Below are positions 1-9,782 of a stretch of DNA of 53,873 bases, piece after piece. The first letter of the stretch is position 1. Every line of letters begins with the position of its first letter. Both the position numbers and the translations under genes were made by a program. The notes under the pieces are model-generated. The model worked only from the letters and a program-made list of their open reading frames with translations. It made no database searches and was not told where the DNA came from. The DNA is from Geminicoccaceae bacterium (GTDB lineage Bacteria; Pseudomonadota; Alphaproteobacteria; Geminicoccales; Geminicoccaceae), in NCBI GenBank assembly GCA_025062095.1, contig JANXAZ010000009.1, positions 1 through 53,873 of the forward strand, in the 5' to 3' direction.

Positions 1-138
1 GTGCGCCGGCCAGAGGGCGAGGATCGCGAGCACGGCGGGGTTGGGGATGCGGCGCGCGCGCAGATCCGCCCAGACGACCCAGGCGAGGACGAGGAGGAGC
101 GGAACCAAGACGAGGAGCGAGAAGAGCTCGTTCGGCAC
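1..138 (-). CDS. cpaA: Prepilin peptidase, CpaA/TadV-like (N-terminal part, cut by window edge)
   Basis: Partial: only about 46 N-terminal codons lie in the window and the gene runs off its left end. From a GTG at 138 it encodes a hydrophobic segment (residues 5-23) followed by WADLRARRIPN. This fits the D-(x)n-PN active-site signature of A24 aspartic prepilin peptidases, with D25 as the first catalytic Asp. Known family role: cleaves the leader of Flp and TadE/F prepilins at the inner membrane. The Flp pilin gene lies immediately upstream on the same strand, which supports the call. The start is uncertain because the frame stays open upstream; GTG 138 has only a weak GAAGA-type ribosome site. 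A short N-terminus of another small membrane protein cannot be excluded. Confidence 0.6.
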   Translation of the reverse strand, partial: MPNELFSLLVLVPLLLVLAWVVWADLRARRIPNPAVLAILALWPAH

Positions 139-315
139 GGCGCGGTCTTCGGATCGGTTGGCTCGAACGCCGGGTTCGGCGCTTTGGTTAAGAACGCTGG
201 GCCCAAAAAAGCCGGCGGCACATTGGACGGCGGCCCCGGCCGCCGCGGGAGGGCCGCGGCTGCCACTGCGACCCCCCACGCGGGCCGGGCTGGAAGAAAC
301 GGTGAAGATTGGCGA

Positions 316-504
316 TTAGCTACCGGATCCGGTCACGGCCGGCGGGTTCAAAGCGTCAGCGATCCCTTGGAAAGTGTCCCGGAGGTCTGTGCCCACAGCG
401 CCAACAGCGGCGATGATCACGACCGCAATGAGCGCGGCGATGAGCCCGTATTCGATCGCGGTGGCGCCTTCTTCGTCGGTCCAGAAGGTGCGCAGCGAGG
501 ACAT
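316..504 (-). CDS. Flp/Fap pilin component
   Basis: A 62-residue type IVb prepilin. A short charged leader (residues 1-13, ending DEEG) is followed by ATAIEYGLIAALIAVVI. Cleavage after G13 would put Glu18 at +5 and Tyr19 at +6, the hallmark of Flp pilins, and the hydrophobic helix runs from about 20 to 40. The product is exported and assembled into Tad (tight adherence) pili. ATG 504 is preceded by GGGAG at a suitable distance. A prepilin peptidase lies downstream and two TadE-type pseudopilins about 4.3 kb away. A conserved element at 561-580 lies in the probable promoter region. No secretion ATPase or secretin is in the window, so the main tad operon must be elsewhere. Confidence 0.9.
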   Translation of the reverse strand: MSSLRTFWTDEEGATAIEYGLIAALIAVVIIAAVGAVGTDLRDTFQGIADALNPPAVTGSGS

Positions 505-560
505 GGTCCGATACTCCCGGCGGAAAGGTGGCCCCATCGCCGGGCAGTCTGACCGCGAAC

Positions 561-580
561 CCTTAAGAAACCGTGAACGC
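561..580 (-). promoter_or_regulatory. Candidate shared upstream element of Tad pilus genes, copy 1
   Basis: Read on the minus strand this is GCGTTCACGGTTTCTTAAGG, 57-76 bases before the flp start. A close match occurs at 6152-6169 before the TadE-type gene: over the 16-base core AAGAAACCGTGAACGC (plus strand) 13 positions agree, including the block AACCGT. The TTAA half resembles CtrA-type sites, but the second half-site at the expected spacing is absent, so the regulator is not assigned. The function is inferred only from recurrence upstream of two pilus genes. Confidence 0.35.
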
Positions 581-687
581 CCGCGATCCGCGCGGGGCCG
601 CTGCACCCGAGTGTGGCCGAGGTCGGCGCGCGTCCGCGAATCGTCGCACCCGCGCCGGGATTGCGCGCCGCAGCACGCGGTGCCTAG

Positions 688-1905
<1,218 letters not shown>

Positions 1906-1964
1906 GCGCGCCCGACGCCGACGGCGGGAACGAAGGAAGCGAAGACCTCTCGGGGAGGTGGAGG

Positions 1965-2690
1965 ATGGCACGCGTCGCACTGGTCACGGGCGGGACCCGC
2001 GGGATCGGGGCCGCCATCTCCAAGGCCCTTAAAGGAGCCGGGTACACGACGGTCGCGACCTACGCCGGCAACGACGAGGCCGCGCAGAAGTTCCACGCCG
2101 AAACCGGGATCCCGGTCTACAAATGGAGCGTGGCCGATTACGACGCCTGTGTGGAGGGCGTGCGCAAGGTGGAGGCGGAGGTCGGGCCGATCGAGATCCT
2201 GGTCAACAACGCCGGGATCACCCGCGACGCCCCCTTCCATCGAATGACCCGGCAGCAGTGGGACGAGGTCATCCGCACCAACCTCGACGGGCTGTTCAAC
2301 ATGACCCATCCGGTCTGGCCGGGGATGCGCGAGCGGCAGTACGGCCGGATCGTGGTGATCTCCTCGGTCAACGGCCAGAAGGGACAGTTCGGTCAGGTCA
2401 ACTATTCGGCTTCGAAAGCGGGCGATCTCGGTTTCGTCAAGGCGCTCGCGCTCGAGGGCGCCAAGTTCAACATCACCGTCAACGCGGTCTGCCCCGGCTA
2501 CATCGACACCGACATGGTCCGGGCGGTGGATCCCAAGATCATCGCCGAGCGGATCGTGCCGACGATCCCGGTGGGACGGCTGGGGACGGCGGACGAGATC
2601 GCCCGCTGCGTGCTCTTCCTGGTGAGCGAAGAGGCGGGCTTCATCACCGGATCCACGATTTCCGCCAACGGCGGGATGTACATGATCTGA
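1965..2690 (+). CDS. phaB: Acetoacetyl-CoA reductase
   Basis: 241-residue classical short-chain dehydrogenase that reduces acetoacetyl-CoA to (R)-3-hydroxybutyryl-CoA with NADPH. It shows the TGGTRGIG cofactor loop (8-15), NNAG (81-84), and catalytic S134, Y147 and K151 in the PhaB-type context [24 protein letters not shown] at 1954-1958 and GGAGG at 1960-1964 precede the ATG. It lies directly behind phaA on the same strand, the usual phaAB arrangement. The close FabG relatives lack the [12 protein letters not shown] stretch, so PhaB is preferred. The stop faces the convergent degenerate GGDEF gene eight bases away. Confidence 0.95.
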   Translation: MARVALVTGGTRGIGAAISKALKGAGYTTVATYAGNDEAAQKFHAETGIPVYKWSVADYDACVEGVRKVEAEVGPIEILVNNAGITRDAPFHRMTRQQWDEVIRTNLDGLFNMTHPVWPGMRERQYGRIVVISSVNGQKGQFGQVNYSASKAGDLGFVKALALEGAKFNITVNAVCPGYIDTDMVRAVDPKIIAERIVPTIPVGRLGTADEIARCVLFLVSEEAGFITGSTISANGGMYMI

Positions 2691-2697
2691 GCCGCCG

Positions 2698-4065
2698 CTA
2701 GGCGGCGCGGCGGAGATCCGGTTCGACCTCGCGAAGACAGCGCTCGAGCGCGCGCGGCGCATCGGCGGGACGCTCGAGCGTCCCGCACACGGCGGCCACC
2801 GGCAGGGTTTCGACTTCGCCCGCCACCGCGACCGGGCGGGCCAAGAGCTCGCGCAGCCGCAGCGCGAGCGGCTCGGGGTCGGGGGCGCGCGTCGGCGGCA
2901 AGATCACGCAGAACGCGCCTTCGGCGAGATGGGCGGGGAGATCCTCCGCGCGCACGGCGCGCGCGAGCCGCTCGCCCAGCGCCGCCAGAGCCGCGGCGAC
3001 GGCGAGATGACCGCGGCGCTCGGCGAGCCGCTCGAGTCCGCCCAGGCGCAGCACGGCACAGGCGCGCGCCCGACCGGCGGGATAACTCTCGCGCATGTGG
3101 AGATAGTCGAGCACCATCGCCCGGCTCCACAGCCCGGTCTCGGGATCCACCGCGGGCCCGCCGCGGGCGCGGCGCAAAAGCTCGCCCATCGCCCGACGCG
3201 TGCGCACGAAGCGCAGCCAGAACCCCAGCCGCAAGCGCAGTTCCTCGGGACTGTCGTCGGCGGCGATGCGGTCGTCGTAGCCGAAGGCGCGCGCCTGCGC
3301 GACGCTCACGGCGCCCGCCGGGGCCGCGAGCACGCATCCCACGCGCGCGCGCCGCGCCGCCCGCGCGAGCTCCTCGGTACCCGCCGCCTCGGGTCCGACG
3401 TCGCGGTCGAGGGCGTGCACGACGAGAAGCGGAGCGGCCTCGGCCAGCCGCGCGGCGGCCGAGCGCGGGCTGCGGGCGAAGACGACGCGCTTGAGGGGCA
3501 GGGCATCGGCGAGCTTGACCTGGATCGGCGACGGCGCGCCGACGAGCAGCACGTCGCCGGCGACCGTCTCCAGCACCGGGGTCGGCGCGCCGCGGTCCGG
3601 CGCCGGCCAATGGCTGCAGACCTGCTCGCGCAGGCGCAACTCGCGCGCGAGCAACGCGAAAGAGACGAGCGTGTCGAGCCGGAAACACAGCTCCTCTTCC
3701 AGGAGGGGGAAGGCGATCGCGTCCTCGCAGCCGAGCGCGAGGGCGAGCGAGGCGAAGCGCGGGCGGCCCCCGCGCATCAACGCCACGACCGGGCTCCCGA
3801 TCGCACGGCTGCGGGCGCGCAAGCGACGCAGCGCGGCGGCGTCTTCCTCGCCTTCGAGCACGAGCAGATCGAGCCCCGGTTCGCCCGCGGGTTCGGCGAG
3901 GGCGCGCGCCGGCGCGCTCACCCGCGTGGGCAGGCCGAAGCTCGAGATCAACTCGGCGAGCCCGTCGAACAGCTCCGGCCGGCTCGCGACGATGCGGCAG
4001 GGCAGCACGTTGCGGACCTTGACCCCGCGGTCGGTGACCGCCTCGCCCCGAAGTCTATCGGTCAA
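2698..4065 (-). CDS. Two-receiver response-regulator-like protein with degenerate GGDEF domain (PleD/PopA-like)
   Basis: 455 residues in three parts. A receiver-like domain (about 20-140) and a second one (about 170-290) both have alternating hydrophobic strands but lack a clear phospho-acceptor DD...D...K set. A GGDEF-type domain (about 307-440) follows. The GGDEF domain opens with [16 protein letters not shown], the family's usual D-x-x-TGL-x-R entry, but the signature is AEGAF (381-385) instead of GGDEF, so diguanylate cyclase activity is not expected. This resembles the Caulobacter PleD paralogue PopA, a c-di-GMP effector rather than a cyclase. The start is a TTG at 4065 with GGAG nine bases upstream. 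It follows upp by 27 bases and may be co-transcribed with it. Function is inferred from architecture only. Confidence 0.7.
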   Translation of the reverse strand: MTDRLRGEAVTDRGVKVRNVLPCRIVASRPELFDGLAELISSFGLPTRVSAPARALAEPAGEPGLDLLVLEGEEDAAALRRLRARSRAIGSPVVALMRGGRPRFASLALALGCEDAIAFPLLEEELCFRLDTLVSFALLARELRLREQVCSHWPAPDRGAPTPVLETVAGDVLLVGAPSPIQVKLADALPLKRVVFARSPRSAAARLAEAAPLLVVHALDRDVGPEAAGTEELARAARRARVGCVLAAPAGAVSVAQARAFGYDDRIAADDSPEELRLRLGFWLRFVRTRRAMGELLRRARGGPAVDPETGLWSRAMVLDYLHMRESYPAGRARACAVLRLGGLERLAERRGHLAVAAALAALGERLARAVRAEDLPAHLAEGAFCVILPPTRAPDPEPLALRLRELLARPVAVAGEVETLPVAAVCGTLERPADAPRALERCLREVEPDLRRAA

Positions 4066-4092
4066 GACACAAGGCTCCGTTAACGGCGGGCG

Positions 4093-4722
4093 CTAGCGGG
4101 TGCCGAACAGACGATCCCCGGCGTCCCCGAGCCCGGGCCGGATGTAGCCGTGTTCGTCGAGCCCGCGATCGAGCGCGGCCGCATACACGGGGACGTCGGG
4201 ATGGGCTTCTCTCATCCGCGCCACCCCTTCGGGGGCGGCGAGAAGACAGGCGAACTTGATGTCCCTGGCCCCCGCGCCCTTGAGGCGGTCGACCGCGTGG
4301 ACGGCGGAATTCGCGGTGGCCAGCATGGGATCGACGACGATCACCGGCCGCTCCGCGATATCCGCAGGCACTTTGAAATAATATTCGATCGGAGCGAGCG
4401 TCGTCGGATCCCGCCTGAGCCCGATGTGCCCCACCCGGGCCGAGGGCAGGAGCTCGAGCATGCCCTCGAGCAGACCGTTGCCCGCGCGCAGGATGGAGAC
4501 GATGCACAGCTTCTTGCCGGCGAGCATGCGCGCCTCCATCGCCTCGAGCGGGGTTTCGATCGGCACCGGGGCGAGCGGCAGGTCGCGGGTGATCTCGTAG
4601 CCCAGAAGAAGCGCGATCTCGCGCACGAGCCGGCGGAACTCGGCCGTCGGCGTCTGCTTCATGCGCAACAGCGCGAGCTTGTGCTGGACGAGGGGATGGT
4701 CGACGATGACGAGGTGGCGCAT
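4093..4722 (-). CDS. upp: Uracil phosphoribosyltransferase
   Basis: 209 residues, the family's usual length; cytoplasmic pyrimidine salvage (uracil + PRPP to UMP + PPi). It carries the N-terminal [14 protein letters not shown] typical of Upp, the PRPP-binding strand-loop VVDPMLAT (129-136), and the C-terminal uracil-binding segment [20 protein letters not shown] (185-204). Oddity: the residues after MLAT are ANSA where most Upp proteins have GGSA, so two glycines of the PRPP loop are replaced. ATG 4722 gives the canonical [10 protein letters not shown] start. The degenerate GGDEF gene follows 27 bases downstream. Confidence 0.95.
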   Translation of the reverse strand: MRHLVIVDHPLVQHKLALLRMKQTPTAEFRRLVREIALLLGYEITRDLPLAPVPIETPLEAMEARMLAGKKLCIVSILRAGNGLLEGMLELLPSARVGHIGLRRDPTTLAPIEYYFKVPADIAERPVIVVDPMLATANSAVHAVDRLKGAGARDIKFACLLAAPEGVARMREAHPDVPVYAAALDRGLDEHGYIRPGLGDAGDRLFGTR

Positions 4723-4838
4723 CGGGCGGGATCGGTTGCGGGCGTCGCGGCTGCGATAGAGGAGCCGCACGGAACTGACAACGCGCTCGTTTCCCGCCGG
4801 ACCTCCGAAGCCCGGCCGCGGACGGAGCCGCGTGCGGC

Positions 4839-5435
4839 TCAGCCGGGAACGAAGATCACCGTACCGAAACGCGGGCGCTGGACGGCGCGGGCGTAATAGC
4901 GGGCGGGAGCGCGCACGAGAATGCCGAGAAGCGGCCGCACCGCGAGCTCGGCTTCGCCCACCACGACCTCTTCGCCGAGCCGGAGCGCGGGCCCGCCCGC
5001 GAGAGCGGCCGGCCCCCCTTGCGACCCGATGCGGCTCGTCGTCGCGAGGCCCGGCGCGCTCGCGCGCTGCCAGCGGATGACGGGAAGGCCGGTGGTGTTG
5101 ACCACGTTCGACAAGAAGGCGCGGCCGTCTCTGAACAGATCGAGCGGCTCGAGCACCCCGGCGGCGGCGCGGAAGACGTCCCGGATGTCGGCCTCGCGGA
5201 GCTCGCCCGCGCGCGCCGCGAGATCGGCCACCGCCGCCGCCGCCCGCTCGGTCTTCAGCCGCGCGAGATACAGCCAGCCGAGCTCGGCCGCGCCGACGAA
5301 CAGCAGCACGAGCACGGGGGCGACGAGCGCCGCCTCGACCGCCACCGACGCCCGCTCGTCCTGCGCGCAATCGCGCAGCCGCCGGCACAGCCGGCCGAGA
5401 GCGCGGAGGCGAGCGCGGGCGTACCCGAGGACCAT
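4839..5435 (-). CDS. TadE/TadF-type pseudopilin, second gene of pair
   Basis: 198 residues. A basic N-terminus leads to [19 protein letters not shown], the TadE-like pattern in which cleavage would place a Glu near +5 of the hydrophobic helix (about 29-52). The rest is predicted periplasmic and has no other recognised domain. Its ATG lies two bases after the stop of the upstream TadE-type gene (TGAcgATG), so translation is probably coupled. Known role of the family: minor pseudopilins needed for Tad pilus assembly. The pair is separate from the pilin gene at 316-504, but both share a candidate upstream element. Confidence 0.8.
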   Translation of the reverse strand: MVLGYARARLRALGRLCRRLRDCAQDERASVAVEAALVAPVLVLLFVGAAELGWLYLARLKTERAAAAVADLAARAGELREADIRDVFRAAAGVLEPLDLFRDGRAFLSNVVNTTGLPVIRWQRASAPGLATTSRIGSQGGPAALAGGPALRLGEEVVVGEAELAVRPLLGILVRAPARYYARAVQRPRFGTVIFVPG

Positions 5436-5437
5436 CG

Positions 5438-6085
5438 TCAGCCCGCCGGGAAGGGTTCGTTGCGCACCGGAAAGGCGGCGCGCAGGACCACCCTCCCCTG
5501 GCCCGGAAGGACGGCGCGGAAAAGCCCGGTCATCGGCCGCCACTCGTAGGTGAGCCGATAGAGCACCACGTCGTTGGGACCGCCCAGGCCGGGCCTGCCC
5601 ATGTCCGCATCCCAAACCCCGTTGCCGTTGACGTCGGTGAAGGGCTCGCCGGCGTCGCGCCGGCCGTTGCGGTTCGCGTCCGTGAACGGCTCGGGCCGAC
5701 CGATGCTCTCGAAGCTCGGATAGACGAGGGTCTCGAGCACCACCCGTTCGGGCGGCACGAGCCGGCCGGCGATCTGCGCGACGACGCGACGGATGCTCTG
5801 CTCGCGCGACAGCCCCGCCTGCGTGCCCCCGGTGATCCCGCTGCGCGCCGCCTCGCTCGCCGCGGCCTGCAGCAGCGACTGGCTCAACAAGAGGACCGAG
5901 ACCTCGAAGATGCCGAGAAGGAGCAGCAAGAGGGCGGGCAGAACGAGAGCGAACTCGACCGCCGCCGAGCCTCGCTCCTCCGATCGGAAGAAGGTCCCGG
6001 CTCGGCGCGGACACCCGCGGCTCGTGCTCCGCCTTTCCGCGTCGCGCGGCTCGGGCCGAAGATCCGCCACGAGCGAGCCAGCCAT
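5438..6085 (-). CDS. TadE-type pseudopilin with embedded calcium-loop-like insert
   Basis: 215 residues. After a 35-residue basic leader comes [25 protein letters not shown], a textbook TadE-like signal helix (E44 would be +5). The periplasmic part contains two closely spaced acidic loops, D136-x-N138-x-N140-G-x-x-D144-x-x-E147 and D151-x-N153-x-N155-G-x-x-D159-x-D161. These read as EF-hand/dockerin-type calcium loops, which I do not expect in a TadE protein. First gene of a two-gene unit with 4839-5435. The start at 6085 is an ATG with a G-rich but imperfect ribosome site; a GTG five codons in is an alternative. A candidate regulatory element lies 67-84 bases upstream. Confidence 0.8.
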   Translation of the reverse strand: MAGSLVADLRPEPRDAERRSTSRGCPRRAGTFFRSEERGSAAVEFALVLPALLLLLLGIFEVSVLLLSQSLLQAAASEAARSGITGGTQAGLSREQSIRRVVAQIAGRLVPPERVVLETLVYPSFESIGRPEPFTDANRNGRRDAGEPFTDVNGNGVWDADMGRPGLGGPNDVVLYRLTYEWRPMTGLFRAVLPGQGRVVLRAAFPVRNEPFPAG

Positions 6086-6151
6086 CGCACGCCCCGTTCC
6101 CGAGCGCCGGCGCCTGCGCCGGGCGCGCCTTTCCCTCCTGCCACGCTTTTC

Positions 6152-6169
6152 CCAAAGAACCGTAAACGC
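6152..6169 (-). promoter_or_regulatory. Candidate shared upstream element of Tad pilus genes, copy 2
   Basis: Minus-strand reading GCGTTTACGGTTCTTTGG, matching the element at 561-580 (core 13 of 16 positions) and lying 67-84 bases before the TadE-type start. The same orientation and nearly the same distance from the start codon as copy 1 suggest a shared promoter or activator site. There is no independent evidence for the binding protein. Confidence 0.35.
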
Positions 6170-6301
6170 GCGATCGCGCGCCCGCGGCGCTTTTCGTGCT
6201 CGCCCGCCCGCGGCCGGGGCTGCTAGAGCTGCGCGCGTCGCGCGACGCCGCGAGACGTCGGCGCGAGCGAGGACGCTCGCCCGACAAGGGGGAGGAAAGC
6301 C

Positions 6302-7033
6302 GTGCTCGACCCACTGCTCGCTTCACCGCCCGTCGTCCAGGGAACGCTCGCCGGTCTCGCCCTGCTCGCCGTCCTCGGTTTCGGGCTCTGGCTCGCCGCC
6401 CGCGCGGCGCTCCGCCGGCGCGAGGAGGAGGCGGCGATGACCGAAATGCGGCTGCGCGATCAGCTCGGGCAGGTGCGCAGCCAGCTGCAGCAGACGACCG
6501 ATCAGCTCAACCGCGTGAGCCAGACGCTCGCCGCGGAGCGCCAGCTGCACGGCGAGGCCGAGGCGCTCGAACGACGCCGCACGGAGCTCCAGGAGGCGGT
6601 GGCCGAGGCCTCCCGCCAGCTCGCCCTGCGCCGCCAAGAGATCGCCGAAGCCGAGGACAAGCTCGCCGGCCGCCGGCGGGAGCTCGAGCGCCTGAGCCGC
6701 GAGCAGGCCGAGGCCCTGCAGCGCAAACAGGCGATCGAGGCGCAGATCGCCGAACTGCGCGCGACGCTCGCCGACACCGAAGCGGCGCTTTCGCGCACGC
6801 GCGAGGAGCTCGCCGCGACCGAAGCGCGCCTGGCCGCGGCGCGCGAGGAGCTCGCCCGGATCGAAGCGCAGATCGCCGACCGCCGTCCGATCGCCGACAG
6901 CATCAACGCCATCGAGGCCCGGCTGCGGGCGGTGGCCGATCAGCAGCTCGCGCAACTGCGCGCGGCGAGCGAGAGCCTCTTGGCCGAGGCCGCCTCGATC
7001 CGCGGCGCCCTCGAAGCGATCCCCGAGAATTGA
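6302..7033 (+). CDS. Membrane-anchored coiled-coil protein of unknown function
   Basis: 243 residues. One N-terminal transmembrane helix (about 14-36, GTLAGLALLAVLGFGLWLAA) is followed by RRREEE and then an almost unbroken heptad-rich, Glu/Arg/Gln/Ala-rich coiled coil from about 45 to 235. No enzymatic domain is visible. The GTG start at 6302 follows GGAGG at 6291-6295. The topology (N-in, single helix, long cytoplasmic or periplasmic rod) recalls DUF1049/RmuC-like or envelope-spacer proteins, but no family is recognised. Transcribed divergently from the TadE pair. DUF924 begins 13 bases downstream and may be co-transcribed. Confidence 0.7.
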   Translation: MLDPLLASPPVVQGTLAGLALLAVLGFGLWLAARAALRRREEEAAMTEMRLRDQLGQVRSQLQQTTDQLNRVSQTLAAERQLHGEAEALERRRTELQEAVAEASRQLALRRQEIAEAEDKLAGRRRELERLSREQAEALQRKQAIEAQIAELRATLADTEAALSRTREELAATEARLAAAREELARIEAQIADRRPIADSINAIEARLRAVADQQLAQLRAASESLLAEAASIRGALEAIPEN

Positions 7034-7046
7034 GGACGCGGGCGCC

Positions 7047-7598
7047 GTGCGGGAGCTACCGACCGAAGCCCGGGCACTTCTCGATCTCTGGTTCGCGCCC
7101 GCGACCGAGCCGCTCTGGTTCCGCCCCGACCCGGCTTTCGACCGCCTCCTCGCCGAACGGTTCGGCGCCCTCGTCGAGCGGGCCGCGTCCGGCGCCTGCG
7201 ACGGCTGGCTCGAGCATCCGGAGGGAGCGCTCGCCCTCGTGCTGCTGCTCGATCAGCTGCCGCGCAACATCTATCGCGGGACGCCGCGGGCTTACGCCTT
7301 CGACGCGAAAGCGCGCGCGCTCGCCCGCGCCGCCCTCGCCCGCGGTCACGATCGCGCCGTTCCCGAGCGCGCCCGGCTCTTCTTCTATCTACCCTTCGAG
7401 CACAGCGAAGACATCGCCGATCAGGACCTGGCGGTGGAACTCTGCCGGCCGCTGGGCGGTGCGGCCCTGGCCTACGCGGAACGCCATCGCGAGGTCATCC
7501 GCCGCTTCGGGCGGTTCCCGCACCGCAACGCGATCCTCGGCCGGCCGAGCACGCCGGAAGAAGAAGCGTTCTTGCGCGAGCCGGGCTCCTCTTTCTGA
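7047..7598 (+). CDS. DUF924 family protein
   Basis: 183 residues. Family-typical features are LDLWF near the N-terminus, the WL..PEGALALVLLLDQLPRNIYRGTP region (54-79) and RFFYLPFEHSEDIADQD-like segment (here RLFFYLPFEHSEDIADQ, about 109-125), and the C-terminal GRFPHRNAILGRPSTPEE. DUF924 proteins are soluble all-helical proteins with a TPR-like fold whose biochemical role is not established. GTG 7047 is chosen because it lies 13 bases after the preceding stop and gives the expected MRELP-x-LLDLWF start. Confidence 0.85.
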   Translation: MRELPTEARALLDLWFAPATEPLWFRPDPAFDRLLAERFGALVERAASGACDGWLEHPEGALALVLLLDQLPRNIYRGTPRAYAFDAKARALARAALARGHDRAVPERARLFFYLPFEHSEDIADQDLAVELCRPLGGAALAYAERHREVIRRFGRFPHRNAILGRPSTPEEEAFLREPGSSF

Positions 7599-8042
7599 GC
7601 GGCGCGACGCGCCCGGCTCAGAAGGGACGGACGAAGCGCGGCACGGAAGTTTCGATCCCCGGCCGCGCGAGCCCGCGCCGCAGCGCATCGCTCGCGCGCG
7701 CCGCGTCTTCGTCGCGCCCGGCCCCGGGCCGCCGGCCTCGGCCCGATGCCGACACCGCTGCGCTCCATGGTCTCGGGAGGCGGGATCGCCTCGGTGGAGC
7801 CGCGCCGGCGCGCACGCTCCTGCGCGCGACGGAGCGTGCGTTTCGGGTCGGGAGGCGCGATCGAAAGGCCTGCGGGCTCCGCGCGCTTGCGAAGCGGCGA
7901 GCGCGAGCTCGGCGACGCCGAGGGCGAGAAGGTGCAGAGTCGGCGGCGGACCCGCGCGAGAGCTTCACGAGGCGGTTCGCCTTACGGGCGAAAGAGCCGC
8001 GAAGAGCCCCGGGCGACCGCGCCCTACCGCCACCGTCGCCTC
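7599..8042. other. 444-base gap without a supported gene
   Basis: No convincing coding sequence. On the minus strand one frame is open through the whole gap to a TGA at 7618 and ends LARPGIETSVPRFVRPF, with codon use like the neighbours over its last ~30 codons. Upstream the same frame is arginine- and serine-rich and looks like an off-frame reading, while another minus frame looks better between about 7720 and 7890. This could be a small frameshifted or decayed gene. I recognise no family and call nothing. Confidence 0.4.
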
Positions 8043-9782
8043 TCAGACCGGCCGATCGCCGGGCCGCACGCGCAGCACGCGGCTGTCGACCCCCGGCAAC
8101 ATGCGCGCGGGATCGCGGGTGACGACGACGTCCACGACCGTGGGGACCGTCCGTTCGTCGAGCCCGGCGCGCAGCGCCGGTGCGAGCTCGGCCGGATCCT
8201 CCACGCGGATGCCGCGGCAGCCCATGGCTCGGGCGATCGCGGCGTAATCGAGTTCGCACAGATCGCTCGACTGATAGGCTCCGTAGACGGCGTGTTGGAG
8301 CGCCTTCACGTAACCCGAGGCGGCGTTGTTGACGACGACGAGGGTGAAGACGGCACCGCACCGCCGCGCCGTCTCGAGCTCGCCCAGGGTCATGTTGAGC
8401 CCGCCGTCGCCGGTGAGCGCGACGACCGCGCGCCCGGGTGCGGCGAGCGCCGCCCCGATCGCGCCCGGAAGGCCGTAGCCGATCGACGCGAAGCCGCGAT
8501 CGGCGAGGAAATGGCGGCCGGCGCGGCGCGTATCGAAGAACAGCGCTGCCCAATGCGCGGCGAAGCCGCCGTCGGCGACGAGGATCCCGTCCTCGGGGAG
8601 AGCGCGTTCGATCTCGTGCACGAGCCGGGCGACCGAGATCGGCTTCTCCTCCGACAGAAGCCGCGGTCGGGCCTCTTCGCGCCAGCGCGCCATGCGCTCC
8701 GCGACCTCGCGCCGCCAGGGTTCCCGATCGACCCGCGGCGGGCCGAGTTCGGCGGCGAGATCGCAGAGCGCCAGGCGCGCATCGGCGGCGATCCCCACCT
8801 CCACCCGCGCGGTCCGCCCGATCTCCTCGGGGCAGATGTCGATCTGGACGAGCGGGGTGCCTTCGGGAAGGAGCGTGAAGCGGCGGGTGGCGATCTCGCC
8901 GAGCTTGCAGCCCACGGCGAGCAGGAGATCGGCGCGCGCCACGAGCTCGTTCGCGATGCGCGAATAGCGACCGAAAAGCCCCGCCGAGAGGGGATGCGTA
9001 CAAGGGACGGCGCCTTTGCCGCTCATCGTGTGCGCGACCGGGATGCCGTGCGCCTCGACGAGCGCGCGCAGCGCCTCCCAGGCGCGGGAGAGATGAACGC
9101 CGCCGCCGGCGAGCAGAAGCGGCCGCTCGGCACGAGAGAGAAGCGCGGCGGCGCGGGCGAGCGCCTGGGGATCGGGGCGGGTCGGTCGCGCCGGCACTTC
9201 GAGCGTGGCGGGATCGAGCCAGAGCGCGCTCGCGTCGATCTCGATCTCCTCGTGCGCGACGTCCTCGGGTACGTCGAGGATCACCGGGCCCGGCCGGCCG
9301 GAGGTGGCGAGCGCGAAAGCGCGGCGGACGAGCTCGGGGATCCGCTCGGTGCGCTCGACGCGCAGGACCTCTTTGACCGCGGGGCGCAGGATCTCGGTCT
9401 GCCGCGCTTCCTGGGTCATGTTCTTGCCGGCGTGCGCGCGGTGCGCATCGCCGGTGATCGCGATCAGGGGGATGCCGGCGTTCAGGCTCTCCACGAGCGC
9501 GGTGACGAGATTGGTGGCGCCGGGGCCGAGCGTGCCGTCGCACAGGCCCGGACGGTTCGCGATCCGCGCCCAGGCATCGGCGGCGAAGGCGCCGCAGCGC
9601 TCGTCGTTGACGAGCCGGTGGTCGAGGCCGAGGCGGCGGCAGCCCTCGTAGAAGGGCAAGAGCTGGAACCCGCCCATGCCGAAGATCGGGCCCGGCCGCG
9701 ACAGCGCGAGCATCTCGGCGAGCAGCCGGCCGCCCGAAAGGCGCAGCCGCGCGTTCGACCCTTTCGCCTCGTCCCCGCTCAT
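8043..9782 (-). CDS. Thiamine-diphosphate enzyme, acetolactate synthase/decarboxylase superfamily
   Basis: 579 residues with the three-domain layout of this superfamily. The N-terminal PYR domain has the catalytic Glu in NDERCGAFAADAWAR (E61) and GPGATNLVTALVES. A central domain contains LLLAGGGVHLS. The C-terminal PP domain has the ThDP/Mg motif GDGGLNMTLGELETARRCGA...VVNN. The reaction is not identifiable: it lacks the features I associate with IlvB, Gcl or oxalyl-CoA decarboxylase, so a 2-oxo-acid decarboxylase or ligase of unknown substrate is the safest description. Its ATG overlaps the stop of the upstream duplicated protein (ATGA), indicating an operon and probably a shared pathway. 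Confidence 0.85.
   Translation of the reverse strand: MSGDEAKGSNARLRLSGGRLLAEMLALSRPGPIFGMGGFQLLPFYEGCRRLGLDHRLVNDERCGAFAADAWARIANRPGLCDGTLGPGATNLVTALVESLNAGIPLIAITGDAHRAHAGKNMTQEARQTEILRPAVKEVLRVERTERIPELVRRAFALATSGRPGPVILDVPEDVAHEEIEIDASALWLDPATLEVPARPTRPDPQALARAAALLSRAERPLLLAGGGVHLSRAWEALRALVEAHGIPVAHTMSGKGAVPCTHPLSAGLFGRYSRIANELVARADLLLAVGCKLGEIATRRFTLLPEGTPLVQIDICPEEIGRTARVEVGIAADARLALCDLAAELGPPRVDREPWRREVAERMARWREEARPRLLSEEKPISVARLVHEIERALPEDGILVADGGFAAHWAALFFDTRRAGRHFLADRGFASIGYGLPGAIGAALAAPGRAVVALTGDGGLNMTLGELETARRCGAVFTLVVVNNAASGYVKALQHAVYGAYQSSDLCELDYAAIARAMGCRGIRVEDPAELAPALRAGLDERTVPTVVDVVVTRDPARMLPGVDSRVLRVRPGDRPV

Noticed and set aside
205-245. GC-rich palindrome (228-245) near a six-T run (205-210, minus strand) after the flp gene, as a terminator
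   Set aside because: The strong hairpin is separated from the T run by about 17 bases and no good stem abuts the T run.
2691-2706. Hairpin GCCGCC-GCTA-GGCGGC between the convergent phaB and GGDEF-like genes
   Set aside because: Stem of six with no U-tract on either strand, and part of it codes for the end of the GGDEF-like protein; could be chance in GC-rich DNA.
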